Shown here: piece after piece, positions 35,310 to 43,760 of the stretch
Layout of the letters: every line of letters begins with the position of its first letter
Numbering within the stretch: position 1 is the first letter of the stretch
Assembly (NCBI RefSeq): GCF_002904165.1
Contig: NZ_CVTD020000024.1
Location: forward strand, 62,001-126,000
DNA length: 64,000 bases
DNA from: Herbinix hemicellulosilytica
GTDB lineage: Bacteria > Bacillota > Clostridia > Lachnospirales > Lachnospiraceae
Direction: 5' to 3'
Translations under genes and position numbers: made by a program
Notes under the pieces: generated by a model
Told to the model about the DNA's origin: nothing
Database searches by the model: none
The model's input: only the letters and a program-made list of their open reading frames with translations

Positions 35310-36428
35310 TTAAATCAAATTCTCGGGATTTAAGCACTCCAATTCCTTAACGACAAATCTTCCGTCCTTACGAATCAAAACATCGTCAAAGTAAATTTCT
35401 CCCCCGCCATACTCCGGTGTCTGGATACATACCAGATCCCAATGGATTGCAGATTTATTTCCGTTTGGAGCTTCATCCTCATAGCAGTTGCCCGGTGTAA
35501 AGTGGAAGGATCCCATGATCTTTTCGTCAAAGAGTGTATCTTTCATCGGCTTGATAATATAAGGGTTTACACCTATTGCAAATTCTCCGATATAGCGGGC
35601 ACCTTCGTCGGTGTTTAATACCTTGTTAATTCTTTCTGTATCATTGGCGGTAGCTTCCACAATCTTACCGTTTTCAAAGCGGAAAGATATATTTTCGAAT
35701 GTAAAGCCCTGGAATACAGCAGGTGTATTATAGGTTAAAACACCGTTTACGCTTTCTCTTACGGGAGCGGTATAAACTTCCCCGTCAGGAATATTTCTGT
35801 GCCCTGAACAAGGAATTGCAGGTATGCCTTTTATAGAAAAGGTCAAATCTGTTCCCGGCCCTACTATACGGACTTTATCGGTACGCTGCATATAGTCAAC
35901 CAGGTTTTTCATGGCCCTTTCCATCTTGCTGTAGTCAAGATTGCATACTTTAAAATAGAAATCTTCAAATGCCTCCTGGCTCATGTTAGCAAGCTGGGCC
36001 ATAGATGCGTTAGGATAACGAAGAACCACCCATCTGGTCTTCCTTACGCGGACATTATGATGCACCGGTGTTTGATAATATGTTTCATATAAACTCATTT
36101 TATCTGCAGGTACATCTGCATTTTCTGAAACATTGTCACTTCCTCTTACAGCAACATAACAGTCCATTTGCTCCATTTCGGAAGCATCAATTTGTGCCAT
36201 TAAAGCCATTTGTTCTTCGGTACAGTTAAGAAGAACTTCTCTTAAAAGTCTCGGGCTGGTATAGTGTACAAAAGGTACACCTCCCGCCTTATAAACTTCT
36301 TTAACAAGTTGTCTTGCCAAATCTTCCGTAGACTGTCCGATATAATGAATATATACTTTATCACCTTCTTTTACAGCCATTGAATAATTTACAAGATTGC
36401 TTGCAAGTGTTTTAATTCTTTCATCCAT
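35310..36428 (-). CDS. M29-family aminopeptidase
   Basis: This is a metallo-aminopeptidase of the thermophilic aminopeptidase (AmpS/PepS/AmpT) family, 372 aa. Likely metal ligands are Glu in GEVYTAPVRESVNG and GARYIGEFAIGVNPY, His in IMGSFHFTPGNCYED and His/Asp in SAIHWDLVCIQ, which match the family order E, E, H, (Y), H-x-D. It is cytosolic and trims N-terminal residues from peptides. GGAG precedes the ATG. Confidence 0.92.
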   Translation of the reverse strand: MDERIKTLASNLVNYSMAVKEGDKVYIHYIGQSTEDLARQLVKEVYKAGGVPFVHYTSPRLLREVLLNCTEEQMALMAQIDASEMEQMDCYVAVRGSDNVSENADVPADKMSLYETYYQTPVHHNVRVRKTRWVVLRYPNASMAQLANMSQEAFEDFYFKVCNLDYSKMERAMKNLVDYMQRTDKVRIVGPGTDLTFSIKGIPAIPCSGHRNIPDGEVYTAPVRESVNGVLTYNTPAVFQGFTFENISFRFENGKIVEATANDTERINKVLNTDEGARYIGEFAIGVNPYIIKPMKDTLFDEKIMGSFHFTPGNCYEDEAPNGNKSAIHWDLVCIQTPEYGGGEIYFDDVLIRKDGRFVVKELECLNPENLI

Positions 36429-36494
36429 ATATGTCGTCTCCTTTTCCTTTCTTTAATATATTATTTTGTATTTGCTTTATTTTAATAAGGCAGG

Positions 36495-39068
36495 TTATTC
36501 CAGATAGGAAATAAATACATTACCCGCCTTTTCAAATAATTCACTGCCTGACTGTAAAGGCATTCTAACGGTTTTTCCCTGCTTGGGGTCAATAACATAG
36601 ATATTTAAAGAATCATATCCGTATATCAAAACGGCTTCGCTGTAACCGGTCATGGCAATAACCGGCCTTCCTTTGGATACATAATATAACGCCTGATCCA
36701 ATGATATGCCTGTAAGGCGTATCGGAACTTTATCTGTATATTTACTTAGGATTTCATAAGCGGAAATCCTTCTTGTATCTAAATTTTCATTGTCAATATT
36801 TTTACCAAGGTAACGGGCCAATATCTTTATACAGCTTTCCACGGTATTCTGATCTGCGGGAATATTCAGGCTTTCTACCTGTGACAATACCGACTTATTT
36901 GCCTTCACACCCCGCTCCCAGACAAGATGATTTACGCTTGAAAGAACTACTCCGGCCCCCTCATCGGCCGCTATAATGGCATCCGCTGCCTCATCGTATG
37001 CCTCCTGTAATTCTCCCATAATAAAGGCATAAAACTTCATTTGGTCTTTCTTTTCTTCTTCATCTTTGCCGGAATTTCTAATATCCTTAGGCAGCCTTAC
37101 AGTGGGGTCTTCCGAAATTATTGTATTTACGGTCGTTACCGTTTCCGGAAGTTTATCCATTGTAAAACCTGAAGGAAGCTGTATATAATACTCAGTTAAG
37201 GCTTCCTCGGAAATCCTCGGTACCACTTTAATAAAAGGAGTGCTTTCAACACTTTGATTCATGATATAATCATCGGATACATTCAGATATATATTTTGCC
37301 CTCCGATTGTCTCTTTCTGTGCCCGGTAAAGGCTGATTATGTTATCTTTAACCTCAACTCCGGTAATATAATACCCATCCTTGTAATATGTTTTTAGTAC
37401 CTCTTTTTGGGTGGTACAAATTTCAATTCCTGTCATCGGTACGATGACAGTACCGTCAATTAAGGTTGTAATCTCATCTTCAGGCACAAAACCGTATATC
37501 AGATTAGAATCTATCTTATCCAATAAAATTATTTTATATCCTTGGCGGGATTCAATAGTTTGAATTTCACCGGTTTCAATATCCATAATTTTTATATCCT
37601 TTGTCTTACCCGGCCCTTCTGCTTCCTGCCATACAACATAGCCTTCCTTATAAAAGGTCAGCACATGATCTTTATCTACGTTTTCAGCCAAGACTGTAAG
37701 ATGTCTTGTTATAAGATCGTATGCGTAAATGCTGTCGTATAAATGGAAATAGAAAACATCCATTGAGTTTACATAAGCAAACTCTCCCATATTTTCTTTT
37801 AACTTCTGATAAGGCTCGTCCACAGGTATATATACTTTTTCTTCTATCCTCCGGTCAGCTCTTATAAACTCATACAAAACAACGGCTACTCTTCCTTCGT
37901 ACTGACCCCTGTTCATATAACCGTAAACCATAAAATTAACATTGCCTTCAGGGTCAATATTTAGAATCCGGATATCATGCTGATCAAAAATATCCCTTAT
38001 ATAATCCGTATTCTCCTGCCGGAATGAAAATACCCTGACAATTTGATTTATTTCCAGGTCATAATACCACAGCTCCCTGTTTCTTACAAAAGCAACTTTC
38101 TTTTTATCGTCGCTTACCATGTAAGGAATATCCGTATCGGATGTAATTCCCAATTTAAGCTGGCTTACAGATGTGCTGGCAAGCTTTATGTCAAAGAAGG
38201 CTTCCATGCGCCGCTCATAATTTAATAAATACATCCGGCTGGGCGTATATCTTATCCTGTAATATTCCTTCACCTTATAAAACTCAGGAACACCTGATAC
38301 TTCAGATTTGACCACATACTCCAGTACAAAGGATGCAATATCCGAATAATTCTCTACGACGGTAGGAATTACTTCCGTTATAAATTCCGGATTTAAATTG
38401 CCCCATGTAATTAAATCAAAACCGGAATGAATATTTACATTAGCCAAAGTTGTATTATCCTTTTTCCTGTCCGGTTCTAGATATATGGCATATTCCTCGG
38501 CCTTACTTTTGTCCTTTATAGCTTCATGAAATTCCATTACAAAATTAACTTTTTGAGCCAGATTTGCACCGTCGTATTTTTTTATCCTGTTATAGAAATA
38601 TATCTTTCTGCTTTCACTGGTGATTAAGGTTATTTTAACAGCATATTCCTTATCGTTTTCAAGCTCGCTTCCAATCCTGATTTTAGCAGTCTTAAGGTTA
38701 TTTTCTTCATCGAAAACACTAACCGAGCCTTTTTCAATCAGCTCGTTTCCGACAAACTCCCGAACCTCAAAATTGAGTTTTTTTATTTCATAAGCTTTTT
38801 CGTCTATAATTACTTCAAATGTACCATCGGCTCCTATAGGTGTAAGCGCTTCTCTTACAGTATTAGCATTCAAATTGCTGCTGTATCCATGCAGACGGTT
38901 AACAATAACCCCTTCGGTCCTTAATGTAATCAATGGGAAAGTGGTTTCTTCCATAATAGTAGTATTATCGAAATCAAATACCACTTCCTTAATATCCTTA
39001 CTAAAATAATAAAGTGAAACGATAAATACCCCTATTAAAATTAGAATGCGATAAATCTGCTTTAACAA
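36495..39068 (-). CDS. Large membrane-anchored protein with degenerate C39-like C-terminal domain
   Basis: This 857-aa protein has an N-terminal signal anchor (about residues 5-24), then a mostly beta-rich extracytoplasmic region with propeller-like repeats of the form YDL-x-hydrophobic around residues 300-560. The C-terminal ~150 residues resemble a papain-like C39_2 peptidase: NTVESCIKILARYLGKNI at the helix that normally starts with the catalytic Cys, then LDQALYYVSKGRPVIAM and AVLIYGYDSLNIYVIDPKQG. The usual Cys-Gly-Pro and the His before the GYD motif are missing, so peptidase activity is unlikely. I do not know a named family; it is probably an envelope protein. It is followed by the aminopeptidase gene. 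Confidence 0.75.
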   Translation of the reverse strand: MLKQIYRILILIGVFIVSLYYFSKDIKEVVFDFDNTTIMEETTFPLITLRTEGVIVNRLHGYSSNLNANTVREALTPIGADGTFEVIIDEKAYEIKKLNFEVREFVGNELIEKGSVSVFDEENNLKTAKIRIGSELENDKEYAVKITLITSESRKIYFYNRIKKYDGANLAQKVNFVMEFHEAIKDKSKAEEYAIYLEPDRKKDNTTLANVNIHSGFDLITWGNLNPEFITEVIPTVVENYSDIASFVLEYVVKSEVSGVPEFYKVKEYYRIRYTPSRMYLLNYERRMEAFFDIKLASTSVSQLKLGITSDTDIPYMVSDDKKKVAFVRNRELWYYDLEINQIVRVFSFRQENTDYIRDIFDQHDIRILNIDPEGNVNFMVYGYMNRGQYEGRVAVVLYEFIRADRRIEEKVYIPVDEPYQKLKENMGEFAYVNSMDVFYFHLYDSIYAYDLITRHLTVLAENVDKDHVLTFYKEGYVVWQEAEGPGKTKDIKIMDIETGEIQTIESRQGYKIILLDKIDSNLIYGFVPEDEITTLIDGTVIVPMTGIEICTTQKEVLKTYYKDGYYITGVEVKDNIISLYRAQKETIGGQNIYLNVSDDYIMNQSVESTPFIKVVPRISEEALTEYYIQLPSGFTMDKLPETVTTVNTIISEDPTVRLPKDIRNSGKDEEEKKDQMKFYAFIMGELQEAYDEAADAIIAADEGAGVVLSSVNHLVWERGVKANKSVLSQVESLNIPADQNTVESCIKILARYLGKNIDNENLDTRRISAYEILSKYTDKVPIRLTGISLDQALYYVSKGRPVIAMTGYSEAVLIYGYDSLNIYVIDPKQGKTVRMPLQSGSELFEKAGNVFISYLE

Positions 39069-39278
39069 TTAAAATTTCCTTTCCCCATTTGATTTTAATT
39101 AAAATAAATATATGTACGGCTTTATACACAAGCCTTAATGTAATTATTGGTACTAAAAATACCATAACTTTCATAAATCATTTTGCCTGTAAAGTATATT
39201 ATAGCACAATAAAATTTTATTTGATAGAACCCTTCAAACACTTTTCATAAATTTATATCTATTATTATTTGCAAACTT

Positions 39279-39306
39279 CACAATCAATTATGGACTGCAT
39301 ATATTA
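39279..39306 (+). promoter_or_regulatory. Candidate sigma-K-like promoter of the repeat protein
   Basis: CACA (39279-39282) and CATATATTA (39298-39306) match the sigma-K pattern mACm / CATAnnnTA with 15 bp between them, one less than the usual 16-17. The -10 ends 26 bp before the ATG at 39333, with AGGAG in between. This would fit late mother-cell expression of a spore-surface protein. Confidence 0.35.
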
Positions 39307-39332
39307 TTAATAAAAAGTTTAGGAGCACATAG

Positions 39333-40568
39333 ATGCAAAATTTTTCTTATATGCATAAATCGGATGGTGATATAAAAAACGACCGAATAAATGAAGAAAA
39401 AACACAGGAAAAAAGTGTGTCCATACCCCGTCTTGATACAAATCCTGATGCAAAAAGCATAACCGTATCGGACAATGCAAATAGATGGCAAAACAGTAAT
39501 AATTCCCCAAGTCCCAAAACTCTTTCGGCCGGCACGAATCAAGCCAACACCGAAAACACCGATCGTACCGATCACCGTACCGGTATGCCTTCCGACGGTA
39601 CCTTGCCCCGCACCGGTACTCCCATGGACGGCTCTACTCCTCGTACCGGTATGCCTTCTGACGATACCTTACCTCGTACCGGTACTCCCATGAACGGCTC
39701 TACTCCTCGTACCGGTATGCCTTCTGACGATACCTTACCTCGTACCGGTACTCCCATGAACGGCCCTACTCCTCGTACCGGTATGCCCATGAACGGTACC
39801 TTGCCCCGCACCGGTACTCCCATGAACGGTACTACTCCTCGTACCGGTACTCCCATGAACGGCTCTACTCCTCGTACCGGTATGCCCATGAACGGTACCT
39901 TGCCCCGCACCGGTACTCCCATGAACGGTACTACTCCTCGTACCGGTATGCCCATGAACGGTACCTTGCCCCGCACCGGTACTCCCATGAACGGCTCTAC
40001 TCCTCGTACCGGTATGCCCATGAACGGTACCTTGCCTCGCACCGGTACTCCCATGAACGGCTCTACTCCACCTACTGGTATGCCTCAAAACAATATCAGC
40101 CCCGAAACTCCTAATATGCCTCAAAGTTATTTGCCGTACGGCTCTTTGAATTATGTACCTTTGCCTAAAGTAACTCCTTATAATACACCTATGGGAATTC
40201 CTCTTTATCCTCTTTACGGTTATGACAATTGCGAAGATCTGGACAGGGATTTGAATTACCTGAAGCAGCTTTATCCCAACACAGCCAAACGTATTCAAAA
40301 AGAAATTGATGAAGAGTGCGATAAACTTGAATACGACGGAAGTGTTATGTTTGATGAATACCCCGATAAAGTAACCTTAGAAAAGATTATAGATCGTGTT
40401 TATGAAAAAGTTAAAGACTTGGAAGAAGCTCCTCAGGTTGAAATTAATAGTTACTTCTATCCACCCAGAAATCGGCAGAATTTACTGAGAGATCTTGTAA
40501 CCATTATTCTGCTTAATGAAATTTTTAACAGAAGGCGCCGCTATCGCAGCAGAAGACGCTGGTTTTAA
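39333..40568 (+). CDS. Thr/Pro/Gly-repeat protein with conserved C-terminal domain, possible spore surface protein
   Basis: This 411-aa protein has three parts: a polar N-terminus (1-81), a tandem array of 11-residue units of the type RTG(M/T)P(M/S)(N/D)G(T/S)(L/T)P (82-257), and a C-terminal domain (about 285-411). The C-terminal domain contains acidic helices (GYDNCEDLDRDLNYLKQLYP, ECDKLEYDGSVMFDEYPD) and a very basic tail ending RRRRYRSRRRWF. AGGAG sits 7 nt before the ATG. No signal peptide or TM segment is visible. Repeat-rich proteins with basic tails are common in spore coats and exosporia, so that is the best guess. I recognise no named family. Confidence 0.8.
   Translation: MQNFSYMHKSDGDIKNDRINEEKTQEKSVSIPRLDTNPDAKSITVSDNANRWQNSNNSPSPKTLSAGTNQANTENTDRTDHRTGMPSDGTLPRTGTPMDGSTPRTGMPSDDTLPRTGTPMNGSTPRTGMPSDDTLPRTGTPMNGPTPRTGMPMNGTLPRTGTPMNGTTPRTGTPMNGSTPRTGMPMNGTLPRTGTPMNGTTPRTGMPMNGTLPRTGTPMNGSTPRTGMPMNGTLPRTGTPMNGSTPPTGMPQNNISPETPNMPQSYLPYGSLNYVPLPKVTPYNTPMGIPLYPLYGYDNCEDLDRDLNYLKQLYPNTAKRIQKEIDEECDKLEYDGSVMFDEYPDKVTLEKIIDRVYEKVKDLEEAPQVEINSYFYPPRNRQNLLRDLVTIILLNEIFNRRRRYRSRRRWF
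39576..40103 (+). repeat. 33-bp tandem repeat array (16 units) inside the repeat protein gene
   Basis: Sixteen contiguous 33-bp units encode 11-residue repeats; the last (40071-40103) is degenerate. Two types alternate, RTGMP..GTLP and RTGTP..GSTP, so the higher-order period is 66 bp. The alternation breaks once, where units 8 and 9 are both of the RTGTP type, suggesting unequal recombination or slippage. Because units are multiples of 3 and lack stops, antisense frames also stay open; these are artefacts. There are no spacers, so this is not a CRISPR array. Confidence 0.95.
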
Positions 40569-40589
40569 TCAACAAAATTGTAGCCTACC

Positions 40590-40622
40590 GGTCCCAGTTG
40601 CGATAGCGCTGGGTCCTTTTTT
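40590..40622 (+). terminator. Intrinsic terminator after the repeat protein
   Basis: GGTCCCAG (40590-40597) pairs with CTGGGTCC (40609-40616) apart from one T-T mismatch, and is followed by six T. A second small hairpin, CAATAAC/GTTATTG, comes right after. It lies 21 bp past the stop codon. Confidence 0.75.
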
Positions 40623-40731
40623 CAATAACGGCTTTGTTATTGGTAACTTCCCCCGAACATTATGAGACTATATTTAAGATTTATGTTGCATTAACTTCTG
40701 ACTGCTATCTCTCTTTTTTATAAGCACTGTG

Positions 40732-41538
40732 TTACCACCCGCTGTTTATTATAGGAGATGCCAGATAAACCTTTGTCTTTTTAGTATCTTCGTCATTTGA
40801 CATGGCAATTTGAATGTTGATTTTACATCCCGCCGATTCAATATATTCATCTAAAAGGCCCGTATACGCATATACGGTATAATTATCATCCTGCCAATAT
40901 TCAAGTGCGATTTCCCCCTTAAGTTCATTGACCAATTGACGGGCCATAGCCTCTTTACTTTCCTTAGTCATTAAACCGGATATATAGCCCTCATACTGCA
41001 CGGTAATTTGTTTCTTATCTATACCTAGTTTATTAAAAGCATTTTCAAGAAGTCTTTTGTACTTTTCCAGGCTTTGAATTGATTCCTTTATTTTCAGCCT
41101 TGCAATAACATAATGTTTCATTTTTACCGCCGAATCCACATCCTGTACCAGACTTACTACTTTCAGGGAAGTTGCAGCTTTCTTAGCCTGTTTTTCAAAT
41201 ACATATTCCGTCCTGTCATTATCTTTAATTATATCAATGTCTTTATCTATATTAAGCCCGATAACGTCGGCAATATATCTGATGATTTCCTTTTTATCGT
41301 TTTCACTGAGGAACTCATTCGGATGCTGAACTACAATTTCCAAACTGCATTCCATGTCTTCGGTACCGGTTATAACGAACGCCTCTGCTATCTGAAACCC
41401 TTTAAAAAATACTCTGTTTACGACAATCTGGGTTATTACCGCCAGCCATAAAACAGTTGCCGTATATAATGTAATTTTTGTTCTTTTTAAAGAAAAAATG
41501 CGCTTTATATTTTCTGATAACCGATGGGTTTTTTCCAA
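40732..41538 (-). CDS. ywmB: YwmB-family sporulation-associated protein
   Basis: This is a YwmB-like protein of about 268 aa with one N-terminal transmembrane helix (about residues 22-45) and an extracytoplasmic TATA-binding-protein-like fold. The family pattern is seen in the C-terminal AYTGLLDEYIESAGCKINIQIAMS and VYLASPII. YwmB is conserved in endospore formers, and in B. subtilis lies next to murAA and spoIID; its function is unknown. The likely start is TTG 41538, with GGCGGAGG 8 nt upstream; a GTG at 41547 overlaps that site. The RBS lies in the 3' arm of a long hairpin described next. Confidence 0.8.
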   Translation of the reverse strand: MEKTHRLSENIKRIFSLKRTKITLYTATVLWLAVITQIVVNRVFFKGFQIAEAFVITGTEDMECSLEIVVQHPNEFLSENDKKEIIRYIADVIGLNIDKDIDIIKDNDRTEYVFEKQAKKAATSLKVVSLVQDVDSAVKMKHYVIARLKIKESIQSLEKYKRLLENAFNKLGIDKKQITVQYEGYISGLMTKESKEAMARQLVNELKGEIALEYWQDDNYTVYAYTGLLDEYIESAGCKINIQIAMSNDEDTKKTKVYLASPIINSGW

Positions 41539-41545
41539 AAAAATC

Positions 41546-41598
41546 ACCTCCGCCTTCGGAATTTTTAACTAACTGTCAGTATTCCCAAAGACGGAGGT
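41546..41598 (-). terminator. Terminator-like hairpin whose 3' arm contains the ywmB ribosome binding site
   Basis: On the minus strand 41598-41581 pairs with 41562-41546 over 17 bp (two G-U, one bulged G) around an 18-nt loop; the ends are ACCTCCG and CGGAGGT. The 3' arm is the ywmB Shine-Dalgarno, and the stem is followed by GATTTTTTT, which is already in the ywmB reading frame. It thus looks like the terminator of the sua5-ywlE-rpiB operon and an RBS-masking element at once. A sigma-E-type -35 (GCATATT, 41606-41600) lies just before the 5' arm and an ATAC-containing -10 (41583-41576) overlaps the 5' arm's end, so a promoter there would start in the loop. Confidence 0.65.
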
Positions 41599-41645
41599 AA
41601 ATATGCATTTTTTATAAAAAATTGCCTTATATAAATATTAAAATT

Positions 41646-42077
41646 TTATTCTTCTTCTAACATTTTAATTCTTCTTATATGCCGTTCCTGTCCGGAAAAT
41701 TCTGTATTCAAAAAGGTATCTACTATTTTTACCGCAAGTCCCGGGCCTACAACTCTTGCTCCCAGGGCAAGGACATTTGCATCGTTATGTAATCTTGTAG
41801 CCTCAGCACTGAAGCAATCATGGCACAGAGCCGCACGGATTCCTTTCATTTTGTTGGCGGCTATGGAAATTCCTATTCCTGTTCCGCATATTAATATACC
41901 CTTATCACATTCCTTGTTTTGTATTGCCTTACATACGGCTTTTGCATAAACCGGATAGTCACTTGAGTCTATCTTTCCGCATCCGAAATCTTTATATTCA
42001 ATACCTTTCTCTTCAAGATATTTTATAATTTCCATTTTTAACTCATATCCGGTATGGTCATTTCCGATAGCTATCAT
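41646..42077 (-). CDS. rpiB: Ribose-5-phosphate isomerase B
   Basis: RpiB interconverts ribose 5-phosphate and ribulose 5-phosphate in the pentose phosphate pathway. Its 143 aa show MIAIGNDHTGYELKMEI at the N-terminus, the catalytic Cys and anion hole in CGTGIGISIAANK, and GIRAALCHDCFSAEATRLHND. The ATG overlaps the ywlE stop (ATGA), so the two are translationally coupled. The ywlC-ywlE-rpiB order is conserved from B. subtilis. Confidence 0.96.
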   Translation of the reverse strand: MIAIGNDHTGYELKMEIIKYLEEKGIEYKDFGCGKIDSSDYPVYAKAVCKAIQNKECDKGILICGTGIGISIAANKMKGIRAALCHDCFSAEATRLHNDANVLALGARVVGPGLAVKIVDTFLNTEFSGQERHIRRIKMLEEE

Positions 42078-42544
42078 AATGTATCCTCCTTTTGATTTTG
42101 TTCGTTTATTTTATAGACAGTCTTTTTTACCAGTATGGCCAATTCTTTAAAGCACTCTTCATAATCTACAAGAGTGCCCCCATAGGGATCAACCACATCT
42201 CCCGTTTCACCGGCAAATTCCTTAATAGAATAAACATTTACCGCACCCGGATAGTTCTGCAGCACCTTTCTTTTCTGGTCCTGAGTCATAGTAAGTACCA
42301 ATGTATTTTCATCAATTTCCGATTCTTTTAGCCCCTTTGCCCTGTGGTTTACCAGTTCCAAATTATGATTTTTAAGCACAATTTCGGCTTTAGGATTTAT
42401 AGGCTCACCAAATAAAACAACCAGTCCTCTTGAAGATACTTTTATATCGCTGTCCCGATCCAAATTTCTGAAAATCGCTTCTGCCATTGGGCTTCTGCAG
42501 GTATTACCGGTACAGACAAAAATCACTTTTTTATATTTTGACAT
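42074..42544 (-). CDS. ywlE: Low-molecular-weight phosphatase, YwlE-type protein-arginine phosphatase
   Basis: This is an LMW-PTP fold protein of 156 aa. The P-loop FVCTGNTCRSPMAEAIF has the Thr in CTGNTCRS that distinguishes the protein-arginine phosphatase YwlE from tyrosine phosphatases. The general acid Asp lies in VVDPYGGTLVDYEECF. YwlE reverses arginine phosphorylation by McsB, which tags proteins for ClpCP. No mcsB is in the window, but mecA, another ClpC adaptor gene, lies 7 kb away. GGAGG precedes the ATG. Confidence 0.9.
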   Translation of the reverse strand: MSKYKKVIFVCTGNTCRSPMAEAIFRNLDRDSDIKVSSRGLVVLFGEPINPKAEIVLKNHNLELVNHRAKGLKESEIDENTLVLTMTQDQKRKVLQNYPGAVNVYSIKEFAGETGDVVDPYGGTLVDYEECFKELAILVKKTVYKINEQNQKEDTL

Positions 42545-42562
42545 TCAATACCTCCTTAATTT

Positions 42563-43621
42563 CTACTCTACTTTTACTAACCTGTATCCTGCCGCTTTCA
42601 GCAGGCGGTTCATAATAGCCTGTCCTAAGCCGTTGTCTGCAAAACTTTCGGAAAATATATACTCCGTATGAAGTTCATCAAATTTTCTAAGGACCGCATA
42701 TAAGCCTGCGGCAATAGAATCCTCTTCTTTTCTTGAACCGATTACTTCTACGGTACCATATTGATACAGGTCCTTTGTTTCTTCCGTGGCAATAATTCCT
42801 ACGGTTTTCCCTTTTTCAAGGCATTCCTTCGCCCTTTTATTGATAGCCTCCGCAACCTTACCTATATTTCCTTCATAAATAGTAAGACACCCTTCCGGTG
42901 CATAATGGCGGTACTTCATGCCGGGAGCTTTGGGAATAATATTTTCGTCCATATTCATATTTAAGATTGCCTTGTCGTATTCGATCTTGCCTATTACATT
43001 CTCTAACATTGCTTTTGTTATACAACCCGGGCGTAAGATAACCGGCTTTTCTCCGGTCAAGTCAACTATGGTAGACTCTAAGCCAAGAGTGGATTTGCCT
43101 CCGTCAATAATCATATCAACCTTGCCGTACAAATCGTCGATAACATGTTTAGCCTGAGTCGGGCTCGGTTTTCCCGACGAATTGGCACTGGGGGCTGCAA
43201 TAAACCCTCCTGAACGTTCAATAAGAGCCCTGGCCGTTTTATTTGCAGGAAGACGTATAGCTACAGTATCAAGGCCTCCGGTTGTATTATAAGGGACTAT
43301 CTCTTTTTTGCCAAGAATTATTGTAAGCGGTCCCGGCCAAAATACTTCCGCCAGTCTATAAGCCTCTTTAGGAATATCTTTTGCAATAGCTTCTATATCA
43401 TTAGGATAGGCTATGTGTACAATCAGCGGATTATCCGAAGGCCTGCCTTTTGCTTCATAAATCTTTTTTGAAGCTTCAGGATTCAAAGCATCCGCTCCCA
43501 GTCCGTAAACAGTTTCAGTAGGAAATGCCACTAAGCCTCCGCTTTTTATAATATCGGCCGCCTTTTTTAGGTCATCCTCTTTTAACGAACCGTCAGTTGC
43601 TTGTATAATTAATGTGTTCAT
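42563..43621 (-). CDS. ywlC: L-threonylcarbamoyladenylate synthase (Sua5/YwlC)
   Basis: This enzyme uses threonine, bicarbonate and ATP to make TC-AMP, the first step of the t6A37 tRNA modification. Its 352 aa combine a YrdC domain (about residues 1-205; FPTETVYGLGADAL, KGRPSDNPLIVHI, AAPSANSSGKPSPT) with the C-terminal Sua5 domain (about 220-350) via a linker containing APGMKYRHYAPE. It is the two-domain Sua5 type rather than the short TsaC. The ywlE gene follows after 18 bp. Confidence 0.96.
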   Translation of the reverse strand: MNTLIIQATDGSLKEDDLKKAADIIKSGGLVAFPTETVYGLGADALNPEASKKIYEAKGRPSDNPLIVHIAYPNDIEAIAKDIPKEAYRLAEVFWPGPLTIILGKKEIVPYNTTGGLDTVAIRLPANKTARALIERSGGFIAAPSANSSGKPSPTQAKHVIDDLYGKVDMIIDGGKSTLGLESTIVDLTGEKPVILRPGCITKAMLENVIGKIEYDKAILNMNMDENIIPKAPGMKYRHYAPEGCLTIYEGNIGKVAEAINKRAKECLEKGKTVGIIATEETKDLYQYGTVEVIGSRKEEDSIAAGLYAVLRKFDELHTEYIFSESFADNGLGQAIMNRLLKAAGYRLVKVE

Positions 43622-43760
43622 TTTAATTTTATACTCCTTTTTAAAGCAATTTGCAAAATTGTCTTTTGTTCTTCGAACTTCATAACGAGGATTATAACAT
43701 GTTTATGCATATATATCTATAATTTATAATTAGTTTGTCTTTATAAAGATTTCTTAATAC

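Noticed and set aside
39576-40103. Possible CRISPR array
   Set aside because: Units are directly contiguous without unique spacers and are translated as an 11-residue repeat; no cas genes.
39572-40298. Long antisense open frames across the repeat gene (187 and 160 codons)
   Set aside because: They arise because 33-bp units contain no stop in any frame; no RBS, and the sense frame has a strong RBS and conserved C-domain.
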